A DNA stretch of 64,000 bases from Chromobacterium subtsugae (GCF_001676875.1 NZ_JYKA01000001.1:62001-126000), one strand, 5' to 3'; shown: positions 27,124 to 37,128, counted from the stretch's first letter. The notes: generated from the letters alone by a model not told the origin. Made by a program: numbers and translations.

Positions 27124-28455
27124 TCAGAAGCGGTATTGCGCCTGCACGCCCAGCAGGTGGCCGGTAATGGAGCCGTATTGGCCTTGCAGGTGGCTTTGGG
27201 TGCCGAACGGGCTCTTGGAGACGTTGTCGATCTTGCGATCGCCCACCGCACGCAGATACGCGTAGCTGACATCCACCGTGGCCTGCTTGCTGATCTTGTA
27301 GCCGGCGCCCAGGCTCAGCCAGATGCGGTCGGCGTCCGGAATCAGCGGATTGCGGTGCTCGGCGTTGGGCACCGGAGTGGTTTCATAGCCCAGGCCGCTG
27401 CGCAGGGTCAGCGCGTCGTTGAAGAAGTAGTCGCCACCCACCGAGAACATCCAGCTGTTCTTCCAGTGGTTGTCGATGCGGGTGGTGGTATCGATGCCGC
27501 CGAACTGCGGGCTGCCCTTGATCACCAACTGGTCGAAACGGCTCCAGCGCGTCCAGCGCGCGGTGGCGCCGACGGCGAACTTGCTGTTCAGCTTGCTGTA
27601 GCCGCTCAGCAGCAGCGACTCCGGCGTGGTGACGTCGGCCGAGCCGGCGTAGGTGCCATTCAGACGCGACAGCGGCATGGTCGGCGCCAGATCGACGAAG
27701 CCGGAATTGATGTAGTCGCCCTTGGCCTTGTGGTCGATCTTGGAACGGTAGGACAGTCCGATGCGGGTATCGGCGCTGTAGCTATACATCACGCCCAGGT
27801 TGTAGCCGAATCCCCAGCTGTCGGCCTTGATCTCGCCGGTGGCCCCGGGCAGGAAGGCGCCCTTCTTCAGATGAGCCTTCGCGTACTGGGCCGACACGCC
27901 GGCGCCGAAGCTCCAGCGCTCGTCCAGCTTGTAGGCCAGCGAGGGATTTATGTCCAGCGTCATGATGGAGCTGGAGATGCCGCTGTCGCGCCCTGCCCAG
28001 TTGTCGTTGTAGCGCGCGCCCAAACCGAACGGGGTGGTCAGGCCCACGCCGGCGTACAACTGATCATTGATCTGATGCGTGAAATAGGCATTGGGGATGG
28101 CGACGCCCGGAGCGCGGCCATTGTCCGAGGCTTGGCTGGTTCGATTCAGCCGCGGGTCCGGCGAACCGCTGACGGTATTGCTGCCCTCAAACGGCGCATC
28201 GACTTCCGCATAGGTGAAGCCGCCCTGCGCCCGGGTGCCTTGCAGCAGGGTCATGCCGGCCGGGTTGTAAAACACCGCGGACAGATCGTCGCCGGCCATG
28301 CCGGCGCCGGCGTGGGCGCGGCCCATGCCGGCCACGCTTTGCTCCGTCAGTTGAAAGCCGGCGGCCTGGACCGCGGGAGCGGCGAACAGGCCGGCGACGA
28401 TGAGGGAAAGCAGACGCGCCGAGCGAGGCGAAACAGCAGATTGCATTGTGTTCAT
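27124..28455 (-). CDS. FadL/OmpP1-family outer membrane transporter
   Basis: A 443-residue outer membrane beta-barrel for hydrophobic substrates such as long-chain fatty acids. A signal peptide ending AVQA is followed by the plug sequence AGFQLTEQSVAGMGRAHAG and the family hallmark DDLSAVFYNPAGMTLL. The C-terminus ends in the aromatic-terminated strand pattern VQAQYRF, which fits barrel insertion by BamA. The start at 28455 has AGGA upstream; an ATG three codons later is also possible. Confidence 0.94.
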   Translation of the reverse strand: MNTMQSAVSPRSARLLSLIVAGLFAAPAVQAAGFQLTEQSVAGMGRAHAGAGMAGDDLSAVFYNPAGMTLLQGTRAQGGFTYAEVDAPFEGSNTVSGSPDPRLNRTSQASDNGRAPGVAIPNAYFTHQINDQLYAGVGLTTPFGLGARYNDNWAGRDSGISSSIMTLDINPSLAYKLDERWSFGAGVSAQYAKAHLKKGAFLPGATGEIKADSWGFGYNLGVMYSYSADTRIGLSYRSKIDHKAKGDYINSGFVDLAPTMPLSRLNGTYAGSADVTTPESLLLSGYSKLNSKFAVGATARWTRWSRFDQLVIKGSPQFGGIDTTTRIDNHWKNSWMFSVGGDYFFNDALTLRSGLGYETTPVPNAEHRNPLIPDADRIWLSLGAGYKISKQATVDVSYAYLRAVGDRKIDNVSKSPFGTQSHLQGQYGSITGHLLGVQAQYRF

Positions 28456-28723
28456 GTTCCTGAAGTGTTCTTCTTGCGCCGCGTGGCCATGCCGTGCCGG
28501 CCCGGGCTTATCCAATCAGCAGGCGCATGATAAATAGATAGCGCTTGCATCTTTTTTAGGGCGTGGAGTCTAAACTCGAATCCGCCCCATCGCAAGAGAA
28601 AAACACATCTTCCTGAACTTGTATGAACAGACGCCGCCGCCGCCAAACAGCCGGCTGGCGATCCTCCTCCGCGCCTGTGCTAGAATCACAGCCCCAACTT
28701 CCCTGTCGGCACGCATCGCTATC

Positions 28724-29281
28724 ATGAAGAAACTGTTCTGCAGCCTGGCCCTGGCCGCCCTGCCCGCGCTGGCCTTCGCCGCCCCGGTGGTGGAGATGGT
28801 CACCAACAAGGGCAATATCGAAATCACGCTGGATTCGGCCAAGGCGCCGAAGACCGTGGCCAATTTCGTCGCCTACGCCAAGGCCGGCCACTATAACGGC
28901 ACAGTCTTCCACCGCGTGATCGACGGCTTCATGATCCAGGGCGGCGGCTTCGACGCCAAGCTGAACCAGAAACCCACCCGCGCGCCCATCGTCAACGAAG
29001 CGGGCAACGGCCTGAAAAACAATGTCGGCACCATTGCGATGGCGCGCACCAACGATCCGAACTCCGCCACCGCGCAATTCTTCATCAATGTGCGCGACAA
29101 CGACGCCCTCAATTACACTTCCCCCAATCCGCAAGGCGCCGGCTACGCCGTATTCGGCAAGGTGAGCAAAGGCATGAATGTGGTGAACCGCATCGCCAAG
29201 ACCCGCACCGGCAGCATGAACGGCATGGATGACGTCCCGTTCGAACCCATCGTCATCCAGAAAGTCACCATCAAACCCTAA
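28724..29281 (+). CDS. ppiA: periplasmic peptidyl-prolyl cis-trans isomerase (cyclophilin)
   Basis: A 185-residue cyclophilin with a signal peptide (MKKLFCSLALAALPALAFA), so it acts on proteins in the periplasm. Cyclophilin motifs are [34 protein letters not shown] and GYAVFGKV. It is followed 36 bases on by a cytoplasmic paralogue, ppiB, with its own ribosome site; the pair looks like an old duplication in which one copy has a leader. The frame's 35 upstream codons lack any signal of coding. Confidence 0.95.
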   Translation: MKKLFCSLALAALPALAFAAPVVEMVTNKGNIEITLDSAKAPKTVANFVAYAKAGHYNGTVFHRVIDGFMIQGGGFDAKLNQKPTRAPIVNEAGNGLKNNVGTIAMARTNDPNSATAQFFINVRDNDALNYTSPNPQGAGYAVFGKVSKGMNVVNRIAKTRTGSMNGMDDVPFEPIVIQKVTIKP

Positions 29282-29317
29282 GGCCGCGCAACCGGCCTCA
29301 GCGCAAAGGAAAGCCTC

Positions 29318-29809
29318 ATGATCAAACTGACGACCAACTTCGGCGAAATCACGCTGGAACTGTTCCACGAAAAAGCCCCGCAAACCGCGGCCAACTTCGA
29401 GCAATACGTGAAAAGCGGCCACTACGACGGCACCATCTTCCACCGCGTGATCAACGGCTTCATGATCCAGGGCGGCGGTTTCGACGCCCAGATGAAGCAA
29501 AAGCCGACCCAGGACCCGATCCAGAACGAGGCCAACAACGGCCTGTCGAACAAGACCTACACCGTGGCGATGGCCCGCACTTCTGACCCGCACTCCGCTT
29601 CGGCCCAGTTCTTCATCAACGTCTCCGACAACGATTTCCTCGATTTCAAGTCGGAAAGCACCCAGGGCTGGGGCTACGCCGTGTTCGGCCAGGTCGTGGC
29701 CGGCCAGGACATCGTCGATCGCATCAAGACCGTGCGCACCGGCCGCAGCGGCATGCATCAGGACGTGCCGCTGGACGCGGTCGTGCTGGAAAAGGCGGAA
29801 ATCATCTGA
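29318..29809 (+). CDS. ppiB: cytoplasmic peptidyl-prolyl cis-trans isomerase (cyclophilin)
   Basis: A 163-residue cyclophilin without a signal peptide. It shows [35 protein letters not shown] and [12 protein letters not shown]. It catalyses proline isomerisation in cytosolic proteins. AAAGGAAAG precedes the ATG at 29318, and a terminator follows the stop. Confidence 0.96.
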   Translation: MIKLTTNFGEITLELFHEKAPQTAANFEQYVKSGHYDGTIFHRVINGFMIQGGGFDAQMKQKPTQDPIQNEANNGLSNKTYTVAMARTSDPHSASAQFFINVSDNDFLDFKSESTQGWGYAVFGQVVAGQDIVDRIKTVRTGRSGMHQDVPLDAVVLEKAEII

Positions 29810-29829
29810 TCCGCCCAGCCTGAAACACC

Positions 29830-29853
29830 AGCCGGGGCGCCGCCCCGGCTTTT
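29830..29853 (+). terminator. Rho-independent terminator after ppiB
   Basis: A 9-bp stem AGCCGGGGC/GCCCCGGCT with a 3-base loop, followed by TTT. It lies 20 bases after the ppiB stop and 25 bases before lpxH. Confidence 0.82.
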
Positions 29854-29878
29854 CATTGCCCGATACCGATCCGCTGCC

Positions 29879-30604
29879 ATGGCCACCCACTTCATTTCCG
29901 ACCTGCACCTCGCCGACGATACCCCCGCGCTCAACCAGCTGTTCCTGGACACGCTGCAGCAATGGCGGGGCCGGATAGACGCGCTCTACATCCTGGGCGA
30001 CCTGTTCGAATACTGGGTGGGCGACGACGACGACTCCAGCTATCTGGAAGCGCCGCTGGCCGCGATGCGCGAATTCGCCGCCGCGACGCCGCTCTACGTG
30101 ATGCGCGGCAACCGCGACTTCCTGCTGGGCGCCGGCTTCGAAGCGCGCAGCGGCGCAAAGCTGCTGGATGATCCGACGCTGACAGACGTCCACGGCCAGC
30201 GCATCCTGCTGTGCCATGGCGACGCGCTGTGCACCGACGACGCCGCCTACCAGCAATTCCGCGCGCTGAGCCGCAGCCCGCAATGGCAGCAGGCGATGCT
30301 GGCCAAACCGCTGGCGGAACGCCACGCCATCGCCCGCCACGCCCGCGCGCAAAGCGAGATGAACAAGCAGCAAACCGGCCTCGCCGCCATTTCCGACGTC
30401 ACCGAAGCCGCGGTGCAGGCGCTGCTGGCCGCCCACGACTGGCCGACGCTGATCCATGGCCACACCCATCGCCCGGCCCGGCACCGCCATCAGGCGGGCG
30501 AGCGCGGCGCCAGCCGCTGGGTGATCCAGGACTGGCATGGCGGGCGCGGCGGCTACCTGCTGCTGGACGACGCCGGCATCCGCGCGCTGCCGCTGGGGCG
30601 CTGA
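29879..30604 (+). CDS. lpxH: UDP-2,3-diacylglucosamine diphosphatase
   Basis: A 241-residue calcineurin-like metallophosphoesterase of lipid A synthesis. It cleaves UDP-2,3-diacylglucosamine to lipid X at the inner membrane. All metal motifs are present: SDLHLADD (residues 7-14), GDLFEYWVGDD, MRGNRDFLLG, CHGDALCTDD and HGHTHRP. The ATG at 29879 gives a family-length protein starting MATHFISDLHL. Confidence 0.96.
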   Translation: MATHFISDLHLADDTPALNQLFLDTLQQWRGRIDALYILGDLFEYWVGDDDDSSYLEAPLAAMREFAAATPLYVMRGNRDFLLGAGFEARSGAKLLDDPTLTDVHGQRILLCHGDALCTDDAAYQQFRALSRSPQWQQAMLAKPLAERHAIARHARAQSEMNKQQTGLAAISDVTEAAVQALLAAHDWPTLIHGHTHRPARHRHQAGERGASRWVIQDWHGGRGGYLLLDDAGIRALPLGR

Positions 30605-31275
30605 AGCCTCCACGCTTTCCCCGCCCCTCCCGGCAGGCCTGTCCGCGACGCCCGCGGCGGCCTCCATCCCCTGCACCTCCCGCCCCCCTCCCGGCCCTCC
30701 GCGAATGGCGACATTGCCACACTCGCGCCGCGCATTTTCCTGCGCGATCCGGCGCCAGCGCCGACGCCGTGCTCAGCCCTCCGCCCTCCCGCCCCGAGCG
30801 CGTCCGCCTTCAATTTAAATGCCTGATGAATATAAAGAATATTGCGCTGCGAAATTTATATTGAAATATTAATTTCAGTCAATTCATTCACAAATCCACG
30901 CCTTTATTGAGCAACTCTTTATTTAAAGACATATTTGTTTATTCTTTTTGCAATGTTGGTTTCTTGAAAATGAAATGACGCTCGACTAGATTTGCCGCTT
31001 CCAGGATATTTTCAAGGCAAAATATGTTCGCGCCGCCGCACAAGCCGCTCTTCGGAAAACAATCCACAATCGTGGCCGCTTTTCCATTCCAGGTGCTCAC
31101 TTTGCCTTGCCGACTCCTTCATGGCTCCTCCCCGGTCCACGCCGCCTCCCGGATCGACAGTATCCGTTTGCTTGAACGTTAGTCTGCCCTACCCATCAGG
31201 CAGGACATCGGCTGCGCCCGGCAAACAACAATGGCATTAAAACAATATATTTGGCTCGTATAACAAGGAAATAGA
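30605..31275. other. 671-base gap before the TonB-dependent receptor; no gene seen
   Basis: The first 200 bases are GC-rich and show only shadow frames. From about 30815 to 30990 the DNA becomes markedly AT-rich, then GC rises again to the receptor start. An open frame at 30992-31240 has no ribosome site and an unlikely composition. The AT-rich part holds an inverted repeat (30862-30877) and probably the receptor's promoter. I saw no good match to a Fur box. Confidence 0.6.
30862..30877. promoter_or_regulatory. inverted repeat in the AT-rich leader of the receptor gene
   Basis: TGAAAT-atta-ATTTCA, a perfect 6-bp dyad, about 400 bases before the TonB-dependent receptor. A second dyad, CTTTA-tt-TAAAG, lies about 45 bases further on. 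They could be operator sites; no regulator is assigned. Confidence 0.3.
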
Positions 31276-33624
31276 ATGAAACCATCAAATTACCTGCGTC
31301 CCGTGACGCTGGCCGTCCTGGCCGCGCTGGGCAGTCCGGCCGCCCTGGCCGACAGCGCCCAGCTGGAAACCGTCACCATCACCGGCGTCGGCGACAAGCT
31401 CGGCGTCGGCCTGCTGCAGCAGCAGGAAGGCGTGCGTGCCCGCAGCGACGTCAGCAAGGCCTCGCTGGAAAAGCAAAGCCCGACGTCCAACATCTACCAG
31501 GGCATCAATATGCTGCCCGGCGTCAACGCCTCCAGCCAGGACGCTTCCGGCTTGTTCGGCGGCGCGTTGACGATACGCGGCTTCAACTCCGACCAGCTGG
31601 GCATCACCATCAACGGCGTGCCGGTCAACGATTCGGGCAGCTACGCCGTCTATCCGCAGGAATTCATCGACAATGAAAACCTGTGCCAGGCCTTCGTCAC
31701 CCAAGGCTCCAGCGATACCGACTCCCCGCATATCGGCGCCAGCGGCGGCAACCTGGGCTTCGTCACCTGCGATCCGGAAAAGACCCGCCGCTTCCGCATG
31801 TCGCAGACCATGGGCAACAACCATCTGCACCGCACCTATCTGCGCGGCGACACCGGCCTGTTCGCCGACAACAAGGCGCGCGCCTTCATCAGCTATTCGC
31901 ATACCGAGTCGGACAAATGGAAAGGCTCGGGCGACGTCACCCGCGACCACGTCGACACCGGCTTCCGCTACGATTTCGACTCCGGCAGCTATATCAACGC
32001 CTCCATCCTGTACAACCGCCAGCTCGCCAACGCCATCTACAGCCCGACGTTGGCCGAGCTGCAGAAGTACGGCTACAACTACGACTATTCGACCAGCTTC
32101 GCCCCCGGCCACCTGCCGCCGAAAAACGGCACGGCCCAGATCGAGTCCGGCCCCAGCCCGGCTTACTACCAGCTGGCGATGAGCCCGTTTCAAAACGTGA
32201 TCGCCAAAGTGGACGCCGTGCTCAAGCTGGGTCCCGACACCCGCGTCAAGATCGAGCCCTACTACTGGTATGGCTACGGCACCGGCGGCAGCCAGCAGCA
32301 ACTGCTGTCGGAAAGCGGCTTCCTCAACCCCGCCACCCACAGCAACACCGCCTCCAAAGACCTGAACGGCGACGGCGACACCCTGGACAAGATTCTGATC
32401 GCCTCCAGCTCGGTCACCCGCACCCGCCGGCCCGGCGTGACGGTCACCATGGAGCAAAGCCTGGGCAACCACTTGCTGCAGGCCGGCCTGTGGTATGAGC
32501 GCGCCGAACACGTGCAGACCAGCCCCGGCGTGCCGGTCAACAACGACGGCACTTCCAGCAGCGTCTGGCTGAACTCCAACTACATCACCCGTCCGGACGG
32601 CAGCCGCTACCAGTATCGCGATTGGGACACCATCAGCACCGCCAGCCAGCTGTTCGCGATGGGCACGTTCAACTTCCTGGAAGACAAGCTGGGCATCACC
32701 GCCGGCGTGCGCGCGCCATCGATCAACCGCGATTTCACCAACTACGCCAACGAAGGCTGCGGCGCCACCGCCAACTGTCCGGCGGCGTACAACTACAACA
32801 TCAACCGCACCTACCGCGAAACCCTGCCCAGCCTCGGCGCGCGCTATTACCTGACGCCCAAGCAGCAGGTATTCGTCAACGTCACCAAGAACTACCGCGC
32901 GCCGCCCAACTACGTGTACAGCAGCACCAACGGCAATGTGCAGGTGGTCAACGGCCAGGTGCAGCTGGTGAACGAGATCGTGCCGGAAACCGCGATCAAC
33001 ACCGACCTGGGCTACCGCCTGCAGTCGGACTACGTGACGCTGAGCGGCTCGCTGTTCAATGTCGACTACAGCAACCGCCAGGCCAATAGCTACGACCCGG
33101 TGACGCTGAAGTCGGTCAACGTCAACGCCGGCAGCGTCCACACCTGGGGCGCTGAAATCGAGCTGGGCACGGTGCCGGTGAAGGGATGGAGCGCCTACGC
33201 CTCGTTCACCACCAACCACAGCGAGATGAAGAACGACATCAACTGGCAGAAAAACACCGTGCTCGCCACCCAGGGCAAGGACTTCCCGATGACCCCGCAA
33301 TGGATGGCGGCCCTGTCGCTGCAATACTCGCCGGGCGCCTGGTATGTCCGCTCCGACGTCAAGCACACCGGCAAGCAGTACGCCACCCTGGTCAACGACG
33401 AGGCGGTGCCGGAATACACGCTGGTGGACCTGGATGCCGGCTACCGCTTCGGCAATACCTCCATGCTCAAGAATCCGACGCTGAAGCTGAACGTCGGCAA
33501 CGTCTTCAACACCAGCTACCGCATTCCGTCCGGCATGAAGGCCAACGCCAGCGACGGCGGCGGCGTTCGCTACTACCTGGGCGCGCCGCGCAGCGTGGCC
33601 GTCTCGCTGTCGGTCGACCTGTAA
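31276..33624 (+). CDS. TonB-dependent outer membrane receptor
   Basis: A 782-residue receptor with a signal peptide of about 25 residues (ending PAALA). The plug domain runs to about residue 170 (LGSPAALADSAQ, then INMLPGVNASSQDASGLFGG, LTIRGFNSDQLGITINGVPVND), and a 22-strand barrel follows (for example YRAPPNYVYSS and NPTLKLNVGNVFNTSYR). TonB energises import of a siderophore or other large substrate, which is not identifiable. It lacks the usual aromatic final residue (ends SVDL). AAGGAA lies just before the start. No binding protein or ABC genes accompany it. Confidence 0.93.
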   Translation: MKPSNYLRPVTLAVLAALGSPAALADSAQLETVTITGVGDKLGVGLLQQQEGVRARSDVSKASLEKQSPTSNIYQGINMLPGVNASSQDASGLFGGALTIRGFNSDQLGITINGVPVNDSGSYAVYPQEFIDNENLCQAFVTQGSSDTDSPHIGASGGNLGFVTCDPEKTRRFRMSQTMGNNHLHRTYLRGDTGLFADNKARAFISYSHTESDKWKGSGDVTRDHVDTGFRYDFDSGSYINASILYNRQLANAIYSPTLAELQKYGYNYDYSTSFAPGHLPPKNGTAQIESGPSPAYYQLAMSPFQNVIAKVDAVLKLGPDTRVKIEPYYWYGYGTGGSQQQLLSESGFLNPATHSNTASKDLNGDGDTLDKILIASSSVTRTRRPGVTVTMEQSLGNHLLQAGLWYERAEHVQTSPGVPVNNDGTSSSVWLNSNYITRPDGSRYQYRDWDTISTASQLFAMGTFNFLEDKLGITAGVRAPSINRDFTNYANEGCGATANCPAAYNYNINRTYRETLPSLGARYYLTPKQQVFVNVTKNYRAPPNYVYSSTNGNVQVVNGQVQLVNEIVPETAINTDLGYRLQSDYVTLSGSLFNVDYSNRQANSYDPVTLKSVNVNAGSVHTWGAEIELGTVPVKGWSAYASFTTNHSEMKNDINWQKNTVLATQGKDFPMTPQWMAALSLQYSPGAWYVRSDVKHTGKQYATLVNDEAVPEYTLVDLDAGYRFGNTSMLKNPTLKLNVGNVFNTSYRIPSGMKANASDGGGVRYYLGAPRSVAVSLSVDL

Positions 33625-33664
33625 GCCCCCACCGGCCGGGACTGCCGTCCCGGCCATTGCGCAG

Positions 33665-33685
33665 AACCCGGCCCCGCCGGGTTTT
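33665..33685 (+). terminator. Rho-independent terminator after the TonB-dependent receptor
   Basis: An 8-bp stem AACCCGGC/GCCGGGTT with a CCC loop, leading into TTTTC. A second, stronger GC hairpin (GGCCGGGAC/GTCCCGGCC, 33637-33658) lies just before it but has no T run. Confidence 0.72.
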
Positions 33686-33768
33686 CATGCCGTCCAAACG
33701 CCGTTGTCATCACCAGAACTTTCCCTCATCATCGAACATTACCCGTTCATCATGATTTGGAGAGCCTC

Positions 33769-36700
33769 TTGCCCAGCCGTTTCCCCGCGCGCCCCGCCAT
33801 CCTGGCCCTTGCCTTTCCCTTCGCCTTGCCGGCCCTGGCCGCCCTCCCTTCCGGCCCGGAGGCCGTGGATAGCCGGGCGCTCGGTTATTACCGCCAGGCC
33901 GCGGCTGGTCCGGACAGCATCGTGTTCGTCGCCGAAGGCGACTTGTGGAGCGTGCCGTACAGCGGCGGCATGGCGCGGCGCCTGACCAGCCGCCCGGCCG
34001 ACGCCTACAGCCCCGCCCTGTCGGCCGATGGCCGCTGGCTGGCCTTCGTCGGCCGCTACGACGGCGCGCCCGAGGTATACGTGATGCCGGCGCAAGGCGG
34101 CGCCACCAAACGGCTGACCATAGACGGCGACCGCGGCGTCAAGGTGGAAGGCTGGAGCCGTGACGGCCGGGTGCTGGTCTCCAGCAGCCGCTACAGCGGC
34201 AAACCCGACACCCGGCTCTACCTGATCCACCCGGACAGCGGCGAACGCACGCCGCTGCCGCTGGCCGAAGCCGCCGAAGCCTGCCTGGACGCCCAGGGCC
34301 TGCCGACGCTGTTCGCCCGCGAGCCGCAGCCATCGGACAACGTCGTCGGCTATGTCGGCGGCAAGCGCCAACAGCTGTGGAGCTGGCAGCCCGGCCGCGA
34401 GGCCAAGCCGGCCTTCCCCGGCCACCCCGGCACCAGCCGCCAGCCGATGTGCGATGACGGCCAGGCCTATTTCATCAGCGACAAGGGCGGCCGGCTCAAT
34501 CTGTGGCGCGCCCGCCTGGACGCCGACGGCGCGCTGGCCGACAGCCAGCCGCTCACCCATTACCAGGACTTCGAAGTGCGCGGCGCCAGCCTGGCCCGCA
34601 CCGCCGCCGGCAGCCGCATCGTCTTCACCCGCGCCGGCCAGATCCATGTGCTCGATCCGCGCAGCGGCCAGGACCAGACTCTGTCGATCGCGCTGAATTC
34701 CGATTTCGACCAGCTGCGCGCCAAGATGATCAACAACCCGGTCAACTACCTATCCGCGCTGGCGCTGTCGCCCAACGGCGACCGGGTGGCGGTGCAGGCG
34801 CGCGGCTATGTCTCCATCTTCCCGGTCGGCGCCGGCCGCCGCGTCGACGCGCTCGCCGACAGCGGCCAGCGCGCGCGCGAACTGGCCTTCAGCGCCGACG
34901 GCAAATCGCTGCTGCTGGTCAGCGACAAGGACGGCGAGCAGGAATTCTGGCGCGTCTCCGCCCGCGGCGGCGATGCCGCCGAGCAATTGACCCGCGGCAG
35001 CGACTCGCCGATCTACCAGCCCACCCCCTCCCCCGACGGCCGCAAGCTGGCCTATGCCGACGGCCGCAGGCGGCTGTGGCTGCTCAACCTGGGCAGCCGG
35101 GACAAGAAGCTGATCCGCCAGCTGGAGCAAGGCGAGCTCAGCGATTTCAAATGGTCGCCCGACAGCCGCTACCTGGCCTACCGCGCCGACGCCGCCAACG
35201 AGTTCAGCCAGCTGTGGCTGTACGACAGCCAGGAAGGCCGCGGCCAACCGCTGTCCAGTGACCGCTACCACGCCCGCAGCCCGGCGTTCGCGCCGGACGG
35301 CAAAACGCTGTACTTCCTCAGCGACCGCAATCTGGACTCCCAGGTTTCCAGCCCCTGGGGCCAGCGCGACCCCGGCCCCTACTTCAACCGGCAAACCAAG
35401 ATCTACGGCCTGATGCTGGACGCCTCCGCCCGCTGGCCCTTCCTCCCCAAAGACGAGCTGGCCGGCAAGCGCGCGGCCGACGGCGACGACAAGGAGCAGG
35501 ACGAGGCCAAGGGCAAGGACAAAGACGCCGCCGCCAAACCGGTGAAGATAGATCCGGGCCTCGGCCAGCGGCTGTACGAGGTGCCGCTGGAACCGGGCAA
35601 TTACGACAATCTGCAAGTGGACGCCAAGCGGCTCTATTTCACCCGTGCCGACACGCCGGAAGCGGAGGTCAAGCAACTAGCCACGCTGGCGATAGAGGCG
35701 CCCAACCCGACCCCGCCCAAGCCGGAAACCTTCAGCGAAGGGGTGCGCGAATTCCGCCTGTCCGCCGACCGCAAGCAACTGCTGCTGGTGAAGGAGGTCA
35801 ACAAGCAACCCAGCCTGCTGGTGCTGCCGGCCGCCGCCCAGGCGCCCAAGGAGCTGGACAAGTACACCGTCAGCCTGCGCGCGTGGTCGCTGCCGCTGGA
35901 CCCGCGCGCCGAATGGCGGCAGATCTTCAACGACACCTGGCGCATGCACCGCGACAAAGTGCATGCCGCCACCATCCGGGCGGTGGACTGGCAGGCGGCG
36001 CGCCGCCGCTTCGAACCGCTGCTGGACAAGATCACCAGCCGCCAGGAGCTGAATGACGTCCTCGCCCAGATGATCGCCCAAGTCGGCATCCAGCACAGCC
36101 AGGTCGGCCTGCGCGAAGCTGGCGGCGGCGGCGAGCCCGAGGTCGGCCAGCTGGCCACCGACTTCCGCCGCGCGCCCGGCGGCCTGCAGGTGGCCGCCAT
36201 CTGGAACGGCGACCCGGAACTGCTGGAAGAGCGCTCGCCGCTGGCGCAGCCGGAGGCCGGCATCCGCGTCGGCGACCTCATCCGCCAAATCAACGGCCAG
36301 CCGCTGAAGAGCGAATACGCGCTCGCCAGCGCGCTGCGCGGCCAGGTCGGCAAGCAGGTGCTGCTCGGCATCCAGCGCGGCGACGGCAAGCCGCGCGACG
36401 TCATCGTCACGCCGGTCAGCCTCGGCCGCGACCGCGATCTGCGCTATCTGGGCTGGGAGAGCCAGCGCAAAGCGCGGGTGGAGCGGGAAACCGGCGGCCG
36501 CGTCGGCTACCTGCACCTGCAGGCGATGGGCAAGGAGGACGCGGCGCGCTGGGCGCGCGAATACTACCCGGTGTTCGAGCGCGAGGGCCTGATCCTGGAC
36601 CTGCGCCACAACAACGGCGGCAATATCGACCAGTGGCTGCTGGAAAAGCTGCTGCGCCGCGTCTGGGTATGGTGGCAGGACGGCAATCAGACCCTGGCCA

Positions 36701-37128
36701 GCCCCAATCCGCCGCACGCCTTCCGCGGCCGGGTGGTGGCGCTGGTGGACGGCGACACTTACTCCGACGGCGAAACCTTCGCGCTGGGCCTGCAGCGGCT
36801 CGGCATCGCCACCCTGATAGGCGAACGCACCGCCGGCGCCGGCATGTGGCTGAGCGACGACAACTGGAGCCGGGACAAGGGCATCGCCCGCGCCGCCAGC
36901 TCGCCGCAGTTCGTGACCGACGCCGGCGGCAGCCGCTGGGTGGTGGAAGGCCGCGGCGTGACGCCGGACATCGAAGTGGACAATCCGCCCTGGGCCAGCT
37001 TCCAGGGCCAGGACGCCCAGCTTGAGGCCGCCATCCGCTACCTGAAGCAGGGCCTGCCATCCCAACCGGCCGGCCGCCCCCAGGCGCCCGCCGGCGGCGC
37101 CCAGGGCTCGCGCTACCAGGGCTTCTGA
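33769..37128 (+). CDS. tricorn-type protease (S41 family) with N-terminal beta-propeller
   Basis: A 1119-residue exported protease. TTG at 33769 is chosen for the GGAGAG upstream and because a signal peptide follows (ALPALAA). Residues about 40-560 form TolB/WD-like propeller repeats (SADGRWLAFVGRYDG and similar). A charged linker lies at about 570-595 and a PDZ domain at about 809-884. The S41 peptidase follows with H776 (IQHSQVG), the nucleophile S999-D1000 (TYSDGETFA) and E1060 (VVEGRGVTPD), matching H746, S965, D966 and E1023 of Thermoplasma tricorn. Tricorn S745 is replaced by Gln. It degrades oligopeptides, here in the periplasm. Confidence 0.92.
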   Translation: MPSRFPARPAILALAFPFALPALAALPSGPEAVDSRALGYYRQAAAGPDSIVFVAEGDLWSVPYSGGMARRLTSRPADAYSPALSADGRWLAFVGRYDGAPEVYVMPAQGGATKRLTIDGDRGVKVEGWSRDGRVLVSSSRYSGKPDTRLYLIHPDSGERTPLPLAEAAEACLDAQGLPTLFAREPQPSDNVVGYVGGKRQQLWSWQPGREAKPAFPGHPGTSRQPMCDDGQAYFISDKGGRLNLWRARLDADGALADSQPLTHYQDFEVRGASLARTAAGSRIVFTRAGQIHVLDPRSGQDQTLSIALNSDFDQLRAKMINNPVNYLSALALSPNGDRVAVQARGYVSIFPVGAGRRVDALADSGQRARELAFSADGKSLLLVSDKDGEQEFWRVSARGGDAAEQLTRGSDSPIYQPTPSPDGRKLAYADGRRRLWLLNLGSRDKKLIRQLEQGELSDFKWSPDSRYLAYRADAANEFSQLWLYDSQEGRGQPLSSDRYHARSPAFAPDGKTLYFLSDRNLDSQVSSPWGQRDPGPYFNRQTKIYGLMLDASARWPFLPKDELAGKRAADGDDKEQDEAKGKDKDAAAKPVKIDPGLGQRLYEVPLEPGNYDNLQVDAKRLYFTRADTPEAEVKQLATLAIEAPNPTPPKPETFSEGVREFRLSADRKQLLLVKEVNKQPSLLVLPAAAQAPKELDKYTVSLRAWSLPLDPRAEWRQIFNDTWRMHRDKVHAATIRAVDWQAARRRFEPLLDKITSRQELNDVLAQMIAQVGIQHSQVGLREAGGGGEPEVGQLATDFRRAPGGLQVAAIWNGDPELLEERSPLAQPEAGIRVGDLIRQINGQPLKSEYALASALRGQVGKQVLLGIQRGDGKPRDVIVTPVSLGRDRDLRYLGWESQRKARVERETGGRVGYLHLQAMGKEDAARWAREYYPVFEREGLILDLRHNNGGNIDQWLLEKLLRRVWVWWQDGNQTLASPNPPHAFRGRVVALVDGDTYSDGETFALGLQRLGIATLIGERTAGAGMWLSDDNWSRDKGIARAASSPQFVTDAGGSRWVVEGRGVTPDIEVDNPPWASFQGQDAQLEAAIRYLKQGLPSQPAGRPQAPAGGAQGSRYQGF

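Noticed and set aside
30992-31240. An 82-codon plus-strand frame before the TonB-dependent receptor
   Set aside because: No ribosome site, Pro/Ser/Arg-rich random-looking sequence, no family features.
31285-33657. A 790-codon minus-strand frame opposite the TonB-dependent receptor
   Set aside because: Antisense shadow; the receptor has a signal peptide, plug and barrel on the plus strand.
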